From Cordia subcordata (lineage: Eukaryota > Streptophyta > Magnoliopsida > Boraginales > Cordiaceae), in the NCBI GenBank assembly GCA_028554755.1, contig JAPTOF010000011.1, positions 496,001 through 560,000 of the forward strand: DNA of 64,000 nucleotides, given 5' to 3'. A program made the position numbers and the translations under genes. Positions 34,905-45,676 of the stretch are shown here, piece by piece (position 1 is the first letter of the stretch; the number at the start of each line of letters is the position of its first letter). Below the pieces are notes generated by a model, which searched no databases, was not told the DNA's origin, and saw only the letters and a list, made by a program, of their open reading frames with translations.

Positions 34905-36869
34905 TTAGAGTAAAACATGTTTAAAATTGCGTGGCACAAATTGCCGGATAATCATTAAAGCACAGAATATAGAAGGAAAAGGGTCATGCACTAAAGGTTG
35001 GGGCAATGAATGCATGATGCACCCCTTTTCAAGATCCCATCCTAAAATATCAAATGAATACGCAAGTGTGAAATGAAGCATGCTTAAACGTGAAGAATCA
35101 TGTCCCCCTTGTTCTTTAATTAGCCACCCCAATGCCTTCTTCTCATAATCAAGGGCTAGGAACACACTTTCCCCATAGGTCAAAGATAGGTCTAATGCAT
35201 ACAACATGGGAAACGTGCTTTCTAACCCTAGATGAAAATGTTCTATGCATGAAGGTACAAACGTGAGCTCCAAAAAGGAAGACTCAATGGAATGGGAAAT
35301 GGGGGTTGGAACGACATTTGGAGAAGAAGGAGCAACGATAGAGGAAGTGGATGTACTACACTTTTCTTCTCCACAAGATATAACATGATCAAGCCTAGGT
35401 CGTTCTAACTCCTCACGAAGGGTGGATTCGATCTTAATGGGCTCTATTTCCATCAATGAATCATCAAACATCCAAAGAGACCAATAGATCATTCTTCCAA
35501 GCACACCAATTTCTTTTTTATGTGTCTTCTTAGAGTTGCTATTCTCTTCAACATCATGATTCTCAACTCCAAGAGACTTATCATCTAAAACCTTCAAAAT
35601 TGATGTCTTGTTTTTTCTAATGGATGACTTTAAACCTTCACTAGCTACAGTCTCTTTAAATTCATCAATACATTCATCACTAGTGGGTGTCATCTTGCCA
35701 TCATGCTTTTCATACGAGGTAGACACTAATGGAGGGGGAAATGGGGACTCAACGGATTCCTCATCATGTATGCATGAATGCTCAAGGGGAGAATGCGCGC
35801 TAAACTCCCTAAATGCCGACTCGGAATGCAATTGAGTACTACCGACATAAGACTCAACCTCCATGTGTGTGGGTAATGTAGGAAGAGAGGGAAGGTTAGG
35901 TTCACGTGACTCATTGGGTGGCAACGAAAACGCAAGAGGATAGGGTACTGTTTCCTCTAAAACATATTCATAAGAGTCATCAAGAACCAAATTATCATTA
36001 AGCTCATCCTCATCCTCACTACAAGATGTGATCTCTCCATCAACCCCTTTTTCTAGTTGTCTCTCCCATACATCATCATTTCCACCACTAGTCACCTCAT
36101 CGTTAGGTCTCATCTCTATCCCTTCAACTCGTTCTAAAGATATATCAACATTCTCACTCATGAGTTGCATACTCTCAACCACTCTCTCCAAGGACATACC
36201 AAAAGATTTGGTGTCTCGCTTCAAACTATCAAGTTGTTCTTGGTTAGATTGGAGGAGAGATTAGGATTGCTCAAGCATTTGATCTAGTTGCTCCGAGAGT
36301 GTAGACATAACGAAAGAGGGTTCAACCGAGTGAAAAGGGTAGTCATTTTGAAAATCAGTTTGCACATAACCATCAAAAAACTCGGGAGAGGAATGGGTGG
36401 AAAAAGAAAGTGCTGGAGGTGGGCAATTGAAACTAGAAGGTGAATGGAATAAAGAGTCATCTTGACCCCATTGTGAAAATGCATGATGCTGCTCCCTAGA
36501 ATCATGATAGCTAGATGTAGATGCATGCATGGGCATATGATTGCTAGGGGCATAGGGCATTCCATGCAATTGGGAATAAGAGTGGAAGGTGGGACAAGCA
36601 CTAGAAAAGTGAGCACGGCTTCCACAATGATTACAATAAGAAGAATATGCATCCCTATAGTCATGATTCCTAAATGAAGATGTACGAGATGTTGCATGAC
36701 TATAGGGGTCATTAGTAGCACTAGCCCTAGGTGGGGAATTCTCGTGGGGACAGAAAATAGTAGGATGCATGAAACTTCCACACAAGCGACCTGCATAAGG
36801 GACACATTCGGGTGGAGGGGAAGAAAATACAAGTGACCACCAAGAAGCATTAGGATCAGTCATATTCAA
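34905..36869 (-). pseudogene. Knuckle/coiled-coil/KKALGW protein of element C (one in-frame stop)
   Basis: Two minus-strand ORFs, 36869-36261 (202 codons) and 36224-34905 (439 codons from its first Met), lie in one frame and are separated only by a TAA at 36261-36263. Residues 79-92 form a CX2CX4HX4C zinc knuckle (CNHCGSRAHFSSAC, 36594-36635). The region around the stop is a predicted coiled coil (SEQLDQMLEQ... and LKRDTKSFGMSLERVVESMQ). An acidic, Ser/Pro-rich middle follows. The end has FVPSCIEHFHLGLESTFP and EKKALGWLI, like the Athila linker before RT, then a unique tail of about 70 residues. There is no signal peptide and no protease active site. Homologues, also decayed, occur in B1, D (C-terminal part) and L. 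Nucleic-acid binding is inferred from the knuckle. Whether the stop is a mutation or is read through is not decidable here. Confidence 0.8.
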
Positions 36870-37030
36870 TGAATCACAAGTAAAACCTCTTCAAAAATCA
36901 ATCAAAAAATTTTTTTTAATTTAAAATTTTTTTTTTTTTTGTTTTCGAAAAATGGAAAGCAAGTAAAAATAGTGCACACACAAGCAACCAATTGCAAACA
37001 CAAAAGCACACAAAGAACCAATACCGTGCC
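36870..37030 (-). other. Leader between PBS and ORF of C
   Basis: A short leader of about 160 bp. It includes a T/A homopolymer-rich run (36903-36945) just upstream of the ORF start on the minus strand. The first ATG after the PBS in the ORF frame is at 36869. Confidence 0.6.
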
Positions 37031-37048
37031 TCCCCGACAACGGCGCCA
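37031..37048 (-). other. Primer-binding site of C (tRNA-Asp type)
   Basis: On the minus strand TGGCGCCGTTGTCGGGGA begins six bases after the LTR end (AGTTTT lies between). This is the primer site usual for Athila/Tat-type Ty3/Gypsy elements, complementary to the 3' end of tRNA-Asp. A degenerate version is seen in L at about 56466-56489. Confidence 0.9.
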
Positions 37049-37054
37049 AAAACT

Positions 37055-38853
37055 TGATATCGCTATTTGAGCACAAGCCTTAATAGCCCGCAAGTGCACG
37101 GGACGTGTGCAGTACAGTGTGTGCAAGTGCGGGGTCGAATCCATAGGGAGGCTACCTTAGTTTAGTCTCTATGTGCTCGGGTGCCTTAAACTAGCTACGT
37201 GCGTGTGTGTACTTACTTTAGGATAAAAGGAGCTCGGAAAAAAAAGAAAATAAAAACTAATCTATGGAGGAACTAAAAGGAACCAAACTAAGGAAGGAAA
37301 CACTAATAAAGAAGAAGGGGACCTAGGGCGATTGCATTGCAACAAGACTTGGGCTAAGATAACAGATGATGTCTATCTAAGGCTCGGGACTTCTATTGCC
37401 GTTGTGTTGATCGGGGGCTCTCTTAACCAATACTAGTGGTTCAACCCATTAGCTGGATTTAATGCTAAGGGCCAATCCCTCCTAGCCTACGCAATTCGTG
37501 TGTAGAACTTATCCTCTTGGCTGGGTTTAAAGCCAAGAACTAGCATCTAAACACTACGTGACATTAAGGCTCAATTAACCAACACTAAGGTGGATGAGGG
37601 ATACTCTAGTCTAGCTTAACTTATCCGCTTGGCTAGATTTAAAGCCAAGGACTAGCACCTAAACTCGACTAAGCAAAGCATGTAACCTATTAGCTGGATT
37701 TAAAGCTAAAGCCTACTCTACTAAGCAAAGCCATGAGATTACGCACAATCACATCACCGAAATAAAGGATAAGAGCATTTGAAGCACAAATAACACATGC
37801 ATATTCACTTAGGCATTTTAACAAACACATAGACATGCTTGATTTCCAATACATAGACATATTGAATCATGCCATAAATTTATGTAAATAAATATGTATT
37901 AACAGCCAAATATCTACACAAATCTATTATTCAACACCCTAATCTAATATACAATAACAATCAACCCTAAATCTAGCCTAATCTAGCAACATATTTACAA
38001 GAAATAGAGAAAGAACAAGAAGAACTTCCCTAAATTCTTGCTTCCAAATCCGTACAAATCCTTCAAATCTTTGTTTAATGCTTCAATCCTAGCTTGGTGT
38101 GGGGTTAAGATGGTGGTTTAGGGTGGTTTGTGTAGTGGGTCGAGGTTAGGGTTTATTAGGGTTTAAGAAATAAAAGTTCCTCCCCTCAAAAGGGCTGAAA
38201 AGTGGCTTAAATAAAGCTTTCAACGCGTCCAGCCGGGGGCCCAGCCGGTCGACCGACTTTGGGCCTAAGTCGTCCGGCCAAAATTGGCCCAGGTTCTGAT
38301 CTGGCCGGTCGACCGGATTGGTCGTCCGGCCTATACAGAGGCTAACCGATCTTGATAGTAAAATGGTCATATCTTGCTCGTTTTAGCTCCGATTCGCGCA
38401 CCGTTTTTTTCTATGGCTTTGTATCGTCGTGGGGGATCTCCCAAGCCATATTTTGCACCCTAAAATGTATCCAAAATTTGTCCATGTCCTTTTTAGGTTG
38501 CAAGATCCGAATTTGGCTCATGTTGCGCTCAGTTTCGCCTCGGTTGCTCCTTCTTTCTTCCGGCCATTTCCAAAAGCACTTTTCTTCATTCCTTTGCATC
38601 CAAAACACCCTTGGCTTTGTTCCACACTTCAATCACCCTCAGTTAAACTCCAATTATCTTCCCAAATCACACCTTAAACAAGCAAGAAACGTACATTAGT
38701 GTAGCATTTAGGTCCTAAGTTCAACTATGAACGTGTAGACCCTAATATGCATGAGTATGACCTAAATGTTAAACTAATACATCAAATGAAGCTCAAAACA
38801 CCTCAAAACAAGTATATAATTGCAAAATATAAACACACAAAACAGACACATCA
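37055..38853 (-). repeat. 5' LTR of C
   Basis: It is 1799 bp and colinear with the 3' LTR; differences counted by eye are about 25, mostly transitions. One palindrome, perfect in the 3' LTR, has a substitution here (GGTCGACCGAC at 38242-38256); the second is intact (38302-38314). The minus-strand TATA-like TTTATTTAAG is at about 38207-38217. Confidence 0.95.
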
Positions 38854-40058
38854 AGATGCTCTAGGACTCTGAGAAACCTGTTATCCTCACTAGGTGAAGG
38901 CCTCTTTAAGGTAGAAGGATAAGGAACTCTAAGCTTTACACCCCTAGACTCATGGAAATCAACAATGGGCAAGAAGTACTACTCTCACCATGGTCTCTCG
39001 CGGGCTCAATTCTCTCAATAGGACCCTTCATATGATCTCTCACGTTAGGGCTATTACTTGACTCTCTAAACTCAAAAGGACAATTAGTTATAGGCACTGT
39101 ATATTCAACTCTTATCCTATTGTTCATTATCCTATCGATCCAAGAGTGGTAATAGCCTTAGCCTGAGCTAAGTGGGGATAAGTGGGGTAAGAGGAGGAAC
39201 AAGACTCGGCCCTGGGGTTCACCTCTAGTTGCAAAGGCAATTTGCATAGGTCTCTAGTGCTCATCTAGCTGATAAGCTACCCTAACTGCGTTTCCATCCT
39301 AGCATTTGCTGCTTATGACTAGCTAGTTCTTGTCTATTATCCACTAATTCCTGTTGCTGACTAGTTGGGGTTTGATGTTAATCAACCAATGCTTGCTGTT
39401 GTTGCTGAAAAAACTACATCATTTTCTCTGTCATCTCAAGGCTAGGGGACTGGATACTAGATGGGGTAGGAAATGCTTGGGGTTAGGGAACACTAAAAAG
39501 CCTAGCTGGATTAACGTTGTAGAGCCCTGCAAGGTTTGTAGGATAGGGTTTCTGCTCGAATGGGATTTGGGGCTGGTAATGGAAAGATTCCTTCTAACTC
39601 TATCTCCAAGAGAATCTAGGATTGTCCTTCCAACTAGGGTTGTAAGTGCTCGAATATGGGTTATACTCATGGGAATAAGCTAACACACTTACTCCTTCAA
39701 GAATTCATGAAACTGAGGTGTCAAGAGGCAAGCTATAGTGTCGTGAGATAACTCAAAATATAAAGCACATACTTCAATTACCAAAAGGGCAGAAGACACA
39801 CCTATAGGACTAACTCTATGATTTTAAGGAGAAAAGGACAAGGTGATGAACTTATCTAGCTTATTAGTCAACGCTTCTATCTTATTCAGCAAATCTGAAG
39901 AAATTCCAACCTCATTGATACTTCTTCAATTAGCTCCTTAACTAGACCAATTCAATGCAGAATTTTGGAAAGAGTTCTCAACTATCAAATCCATTTTCTT
40001 CCATGCTTTACTCAACTTCAGGTATAGAATCCACCATCAGAGGCGACATTGACCATCT
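38854..40058 (-). pseudogene. gag: Athila-type gag, C-terminal half, of D
   Basis: Minus-strand readings in order are KAWKKMDLIVENSF, NKIEALTNKLDKFI, SPIGVSSALLVIE...HDTIACLLTP (remains of the knuckle), METQLGQLIRQLETYAN-like text, LEVNPRAESCSSSYP, and PSEDNRFLRVLEH next to the C insertion. These are the typical order of Athila gag: coiled coil, CCHC, Asn/Gln-rich region, then the connector to protease. Many stops are present. The N-terminal half of gag is absent because an LTR fragment begins at 40059. Confidence 0.75.
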
Positions 40059-40640
40059 GATGAAGCTTTTGAGTAAAAGCTCTAGAGACCCACAAGAGCA
40101 CGGATCGATGCAGTGCAGTGTATGCGAGAACAATTGTCGAACCACAGGGAGGCTATGTTGTGGGATGGATTCCACATGTGTGTGTGTCCTAAAGAATACC
40201 TAAAAAGAAACCAAAACTAACTATTTTTGGGATTTTGGATGGTTGGGAGCTCAAGCTAAAGCAAATTAAACTACACTAAGGGAAGTAGAAAGTGGAGAAA
40301 CAAGATAATCTAAAGAAAACTAACAAATGGAAAGAGTTAGGGTGACATCTACTTGCTAATGGGTGATCCTGACTTAAGTACTATGGGATTTCATAGAATG
40401 GCTTAATTACCAATTACTCTTTGACTAAGTTGCTTAATTAGTGTCTTAATTTCTCCCTATGACTCGGTGCGAGTCCGTTGCTAGGCTGCGATTCCTAGAG
40501 ATACGGCGTGGTCCTTATGACCTAGGGCCTTAAGAGTGACTAATTAGCTTCCTAGGTGACCTAGAATGAACCTACCCTAGTACCTAAACCTTTGGCTGGA
40601 TTTAAAGCCAAGACCTAGTGTATCTAGAGTTGACTAATGC
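40059..40640 (-). repeat. LTR fragment (J-like, minus strand)
   Basis: On the plus strand TGATGAAGCTTTTGAGTAAAAGC and the following CACGGATCGATGCAG and ACCACAGGGAGGCTATGTTG match the reverse complement of the J LTR end (55737 downward). It includes the hairpin TTGGCTGGATTTAAAGCCAA (40592-40611). Similarity ends at about 40640, so only the 3' third of an LTR remains. No TSD is found. Confidence 0.78.
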
Positions 40641-41115
40641 TCTGTTTGTTATAGTCTTATTTTAAGATACTTATCCTATTGAAATGAGGGTAAATCTGTT
40701 GAAGATTGACCTTAAGGTCCTTAAAATGCTCTAAGATCTTGAAAAACCTAGAATCCTCACTAGGTGTGGGCCTCTCTAGGGTGGGTGGGAAGGGAATTCT
40801 AGTTGCAACACCTTTAGACATATGGGAATCATCAACAGGCTTATTTCCCTCTCGATGTGAACGGGAAGTACTACTCTCTCCATGGTCTCTAATGGGCTTA
40901 AATCTATCAACGAGATCTCTCTCTACAACTCTATAGTCATGCTCTCTAGACTTAAAAGGACCACTAGGTGTACGCATTGGATAGTTAAATCCTGCTCTAT
41001 TATCTACTATCCCACTACTCCTAAGAGTGGTAGTGGCCTTAGCCTGGGCCTGAGGGGGATAAGTGGTATCAGTGGTGTCAGTGGAGGAATAAGACTGGAC
41101 TCTTGGGTTCACCTC
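40641..41115 (-). pseudogene. gag: Athila-type gag fragment adjoining Copia K
   Basis: A minus-strand reading of about 150 codons starts VNPRVQSYSSTDTTDTTYPP. It contains HDYRVVERDLVDRFKPIRDH and a Ser/Arg-rich stretch and ends PSEDSRFFKILEHFKDLKVN. It is a better-preserved copy of the same gag segment found in D at 39250-38860. It is joined in frame on its N-terminal side to the Copia K integrase tail at about 41115, an unusual junction between superfamilies. Confidence 0.75.
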
Positions 41116-42130
41116 TAGGAATCTATTCCTAGTTGGTTGACAAGGTACTCTACTAGATCTCCTAAGTGATGCCTCTATAGTAGCTTCAGGATCTATTTCC
41201 CTAACCTCATCCTATCCTGTATGTTCAACTGAAAGTGTCTGTACTTCACCAAGGTCAATAGTAGAGGTAGTTCTCTCTTGTTCGAGAAACTCTTTCTCTA
41301 GAAAGACAGCTCTAGCAGCAACAAACACCTTTTGTTCTTCATCATGATAGAAGTAGTATCCTCTAGACTCTCTAGGGTATCCTACAAATCTACATTTGTC
41401 AGATTTTGGTTGTAGCTTATTAGTCTAAAGAAGCTTGACATATGCTGAACACCCCCAAAGAGGTAAGAGAGTACTGGTCTACGACCATGCCACATCTCAT
41501 ATGGTGTCTTTTTTACTAACTTGCTAAGTACTTTATTCAGCACATGTGCGGCTGTCTCAAGAGCATATCCCCAAAAAGATATGGGTAGATCCGTACGTCC
41601 CATTATAGATCAAACCATGTCTAACAGTGTTTGGTTTCTCCTTTCAGATACACCATTATGTTGTGGTGTACCTGGAAGAGTCCATTGCAAGAGAATCCCA
41701 TTCTCTTATAGGCAACTCAAAAACTCATTAGAAAGATATTCTCTTCCACGATCAGATTGTAGGATCTTAATACTCTTTCCAGTTTGTTTTTCTACCTCAC
41801 TCTTGCATCTCTTGAACATTTCAAAAGACTCTGATTTTTGTCTCATCAAATAGACATATCCATATCGAGATAGGTCATCAGTGAATGTAATGAAGTAGGA
41901 ATATCCACCTCTAGCACTAGTGCTCATGGGCCTACAGACATCGGTATGTATAATGCCCAAGAGTTCTATAGCTCTATCACCTTTTCCAGTAAAAGGGGAT
42001 TTGGTCATTTTTCCATGTAGACAAGACTCACAAGTCTATAGTGATTCAGGATCACTAACTTCAAGAAACCTTTCCTTGACCAACTTGTTAATCCTATCTT
42101 TATTAATATGACCTAGTCTACAGTGCCAAA
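41116..42130 (-). pseudogene. pol: Copia integrase of K
   Basis: The minus-strand reading contains KSPFTGKGDRAIELL, IIHTDVCRPMSTSARGG (first catalytic Asp), ILQSDRGREYLS (second Asp) and PGTPQHNGVSERRNQTLLDM (Glu). It continues with RTDLPISFWGYALETAAHVL and KCRFVGYPRESRGYYFYHDE. The DDE triad is therefore complete, unlike in A1. Stops occur after NEFLSCL, LLDMV, SSFFRL and near VEHTG. The frame ends in RSSRVPCQPTRNRFLE and runs into Athila gag. Confidence 0.88.
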
Positions 42131-42640
42131 ATATATATCTGAAGTAGTTCCTATTTTGGGACGTTTATTGCTAACATGCAAGATGTGCACTGGTTGTGTC
42201 AAAATATAAATCCCACATTCCAATCGCCCGATAAAAACACAAACATTATTCAAAATAATGTCAATTCTATTATTGAAAATTCTAAAGGAATTTCCATCTT
42301 GGGCTAATAGCCCAATTGAAATTATGTTCAAAACAAAATCTAGACAAAAGAAAACATTAGAAAGACTTAAGTTCATAGAATTAATAGCGAGAGATAAATG
42401 CCCTAACGCTAGTACTGGAACAGGATTGCCATTGCTAGCGCTCAGGTATCACTCTTTGTCTTTGAACTTCCTACTGACCTGTAGCCCCTGCAACAAATTG
42501 CAAATATGATAAAGACTACCTGTATCTAATACATAGGTAATAGAGTCTATGACACTAAAGTTGCAAGGAGTAATCATATACGTACCTTGCTGAGCAACCT
42601 GTTGCTTTCTTCTAGCCCTGTTTGGATCTAAGGACACCAG
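42131..42640 (-). pseudogene. pol: Copia protease of K
   Basis: The minus-strand reading SVIDSITYVLDTGSLYHICN shows the DTG retropepsin active site; it is followed by SRKFKDKE-stop and MNLSLSNVFFCLDFVLNIIS. The protease matures gag and pol in the particle. Stops at 42449-42451 and 42113-42115 and a frame break before the GAG-pre-integrase zinc region inactivate it. Confidence 0.78.
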
Positions 42641-43459
42641 ATATTGAGGACAATTCCGCTTACAATGTCCAAGCTGCTTGTAGAAGAAACACTCTGCTTG
42701 GCTCTTATCAATCTTTTACTTATGGGCTTGGTTTTGTTGCTGTGTAGGCTTCTTAATCCCACCACGAGCTTTGGACGTATTTTTGTTCTTCTTTTTGCCT
42801 TTCTTAAAACCTTTGTGTCTCAAGGATAAGGCACCTCCCACTACATTAACAGGCTTTCTTAGGAGCAAGTTATCTTTCTCAAAGGTTTGTAACAGTCCCA
42901 GTAACACGTGGTAGTTAACAACAGGCTTATTCATCTTGAACTAATTCAAGAAGGGGAGAAAAGATGGAGGCAACGAGTTAAGAATGGCATTCTTGCCAAG
43001 CTGTTCCTAAAGTGGAAAGCCTAGCTTAGCCAACTTCTCAATGTTTTCTGTCATGTAAACTACACGATCAGTAATTGATATGCCTTCCTTCATCTTAGCG
43101 CCAAAAATAGCACATGAGGTTCTATGTCTTTCAGCATCATCCGATGTGCCAAAAGACTCATTCAACGTTTGAATGATAGCCTCATGCTGCGAATCCTCAA
43201 ACTTGTGACAAAACTTGTCATTCATCACCGCCCTTATAATACAGCGAACTATGACTCTATCATCAAGCCATTTTTTATGGCGTCTACGATCTGCTACAAG
43301 TGTATTAGCAGCAGGCTTCGTAGATGCTGGATCAGCAAGAACATACAAGATACGTTCATGTTCAAGCATAATGCACAACCTTCGATACCAACCATCGGAG
43401 TTGGGCCCAATGAGCTTCTCACTATCCAACAGTGATCTTAAAGACAACGTGTTAGCCAT
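42641..43459 (-). pseudogene. gag: Copia gag of K
   Basis: An open frame of 150 codons from ATG at 43459 begins MANTLSLRSLLDSEKLIGPN and includes a UBN2-type core (MNDKFCHKFEDSQHEAIIQT, AKMKEGISITDRVVYMTENI). It stops at 43007, then continues in frame as NYHVLLGLLQTFEKDNLLLR, a Lys-rich stretch and a knuckle remnant AECFFYKQLGHCKRNCPQYL. In the knuckle the second zinc-binding Cys is lost (CFFYK instead of CX2C). The start is chosen as the first ATG of the conserved domain. Confidence 0.85.
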
Positions 43460-45269
43460 TAAATCTCCAAATAATCAACATAAAAAGAATAAATAATCTA
43501 TTGTCAATATGAGTTATTAATTTTTTCAAAAGATATGGGCCAATATCTAATGGATCCTCCTACTATTTTGTTTAGACTGTTAGCCCTTACCTATAGCCCG
43601 AAAGGATTTCCAAAAAATAAACCCCTTTAGTGGGTACCGAGATCCAAAACAATGTACATAGGCCCGACTGAGGTCGGCCAACCTATGGACACCGCTTGGT
43701 AGGTTCATAACCAATTACTTCCCCAAGTAACTCCCAGTATTTTGTTCTGCCCCAAGTATCTCTTCAGCAAGACTAAGGTCCTTCACTGAAAAACTTGGTT
43801 AGGTCAACCATTAACATGAACTCCCAAGGTTTTCCTTCGACCCCAATGAGTAGACCCGACTGAGGTCGGCCCACCTACTCACCAATCTGAAGGGATTCCA
43901 AGGGTCTCATTTAGTAAATAATAATCCCAATATTCCAAAGAAAGTCAGGCCTAAGGGCCTCAAACGTTTATTAGAGTATTAGGCCCATTATCATTTACTT
44001 TAATGGGAAGCAATAATTTGGACATCCCTATGTCCAAGTCACTTTAAAGACCTAATAAATTTTAGGGGATCTGTTTGATTAAAAGAGCGTGCTTGTTTAA
44101 TAGCCAAACCTTTAATTATCTAGTTTAATTAATCGATTAGCATACAAAACAACATATATAAGCACATACAGGTGGTTATGGGCTTTCCTAGTATGCCCTA
44201 CTAGAGTCATCATGGGCCACTTTATCACGTAAAACTAAATTATTACATTTTAATTTTGGGAAACCTGGACAATCCCAGGCCTTCAGCTTCTTGGTCTTCA
44301 GTTTCTCATCTCGATAGTGCTAAAACCTACTAATTACATCATATAAAGAAGAACTCCTTCTAAAGGAGGGGATACATCACTTGGGAGAGGGATTTTACAA
44401 CTAGATTGAAGAGAAGGCTAGGCTCGCATGCCGAATTTAAAAACCCATAAATTAATTACAATAATTAATAAATAAAATGTAATAATAAACATAATATGCA
44501 AGCCCATAACTACCTCATAATATGTCATACATCAAAATAAAAGAGCATAAACATTTTCATGATTTTATCGCACAATAATTAGATTAATTTAATCAAATTA
44601 AATTGACCTTACCAAATAATTAAAACTCCTTTTTAATTATTTGGGGTCAAAATCTCAATTTTGACAAATTAGAGACTTTCCCAATTAAATAAACTAATTT
44701 TGAGACTATTAGGGTGAAAAACAAATTTTTCAAAAATTTTGGGCCTACCCCATTAATTAGAAAACAATTTTAAAAACTAAATGGGTGTCAAAAACATATT
44801 TTATTGAAAAGGAAAAATCAATTTTATCACATAAAATAATTTGTAGGCATTTAATAAACTATTTAATAAATATATATAATTTAATTAACATATACTTTAA
44901 TTAAATTATACACTATTATATATGCCAGTTGCAGTAGTATTTAAATTAAAGAATAAACATTCAAACCCAAAGAGGCATGCAGCATGGATGGTAAAGATAT
45001 TGAGATGTTATTCAATATGTCCTAGGTTCAAAACAAGGCAGTAGCATTAAACATGGATTTTTTATTTATTTAATTAATTGAGCGACTGGCATATAAAAGT
45101 CATGAATCATATTCATGGACCAGGGCTTACCAGTAGCTGGGCTAGTAAAAGTGAGCAAATCCCTGGCAATGCACGCATGTTTGAAACTCGGCAGTAGCAT
45201 AAATGTGTTTTTTTTTAATAAACTCATAAATCTAAAACAATAACAAAACTATTTTGTTTATATGAGCAC

Positions 45270-45345
45270 AGAAATTGTTGTAGGCCGAGTGGTAAAGACC
45301 TTGTGCATTGGTTGTTGATTTCGTAGGTTCAAACCCTTAAACAAC
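45270..45345 (+). repeat. tRNA-like (SINE-like) module in K leader, plus strand
   Basis: TAGGCCGAGTGGTAAAG (about 45283) resembles a pol III A box, and GTAGGTTCAAACCC (about 45326) a B box, about 45 bp apart. The rest does not fold convincingly as a tRNA cloverleaf by eye. It may be a tRNA-derived repeat or coincidence. Confidence 0.4.
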
Positions 45346-45394
45346 AAAATTTTTAAACAACAAATCTATACATGAAAGAACAAAATTTGTTTCT

Positions 45395-45475
45395 AGAAAG
45401 AGCAGAACCCGTGACCTCACGAGTATCATCTTGGTTGCTCTACCACTAAACCATACCATCGAATTTGCTTGATAT
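45395..45475 (-). repeat. tRNA-like (SINE-like) module in K leader, minus strand
   Basis: On the minus strand TGGTTTAGTGGTAGAGCA (A-box-like) is followed about 40 bp later by GGTCACGGGTTCTGCTC (B-box-like with altered core). It lies head to head with the 45270 module. It is not a functional tRNA gene: the B box lacks GTTCRA and no clean acceptor stem is visible. Confidence 0.42.
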
Positions 45476-45662
45476 AGCAAATTGTTTGTTTTCATCATAA
45501 ATAATGAGACGAAAAACATAGATGACAAGTGCAATAAATGCAATGAATCATGTCTACCTCAAAAGAAAAAAAAACACTAAAAACATCAAAACAATTATGT
45601 TTATCTCATATACAATTAATTATTGTGCAATAAAATCAATAGAAATTTATATAAAAAGCCTG

Positions 45663-45676
45663 TCTCTAATACCAAT
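45663..45676 (-). other. Primer-binding site of K (degenerate iMet type)
   Basis: On the minus strand ATTGGTATTAGAGA follows a CCTTCA LTR end. The core TGGTATCAGAGC has two substitutions. Its position at the inner edge of the LTR supports the call. Confidence 0.6.

Larger units (their letters stand above)
31654..38853 (-). mobile_element. Complete non-autonomous Athila-type element C
   Basis: Its two LTRs (31654-33451 and 37055-38853) differ at about 25 positions by eye. The element has a perfect 5-bp TSD AGATG (31649-31653 and 38854-38858), a tRNA-Asp-type PBS, a PPT and a 3.6-kb internal region with one long ORF broken by a single TAA. No protease active site, RT, RNase H or integrase is present. 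It inserted into the gag-protease region of D. With matching LTRs and both cis priming sites it could be moved only by proteins supplied in trans. Confidence 0.95.
25461..40058 (-). mobile_element. Athila-type derivative D (gag and protease but no RT/integrase)
   Basis: Minus-strand parts, once solo LTR E (28887-30513) and element C (31654-38853 with TSD AGATG) are set aside, read continuously. They are the C-terminal half of gag (40058-38854), protease (31653-30941), linker ORF (30940-30514 and 28886-28278), 3' non-coding region, PPT and 3' LTR (27266-25461). No RT, RNase H or integrase lies between the linker and the 3' non-coding region. The 5' LTR and N-terminal gag are missing; the sequence right of 40058 is an unrelated LTR fragment. 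Confidence 0.8.
43460..45662 (-). other. Long leader of Copia K with tRNA-like modules and hairpins
   Basis: About 2.2 kb separate PBS and gag, much longer than usual. The part near gag holds two copies of a CCGAC-TGAG-GTCGG hairpin in similar context (43662-43678 and 43855-43870). The middle (44400-44960) is very AT-rich. 44960-45480 carries several sequences resembling tRNA A and B boxes. I see no protein-coding gene. Part of this may be a later insertion. Confidence 0.55.

Noticed and set aside
36284..36850. 188-codon open frame overlapping the C ORF in another frame
   Set aside because: It is an out-of-frame shadow of the 202-codon frame; only the latter has the CCHC knuckle and homologues in B1 and L.
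45395..45475. Functional tRNA gene on the minus strand
   Set aside because: The A box is good but the B box lacks GTTCRA and no acceptor stem or complete cloverleaf is seen; kept only as a tRNA-like repeat.
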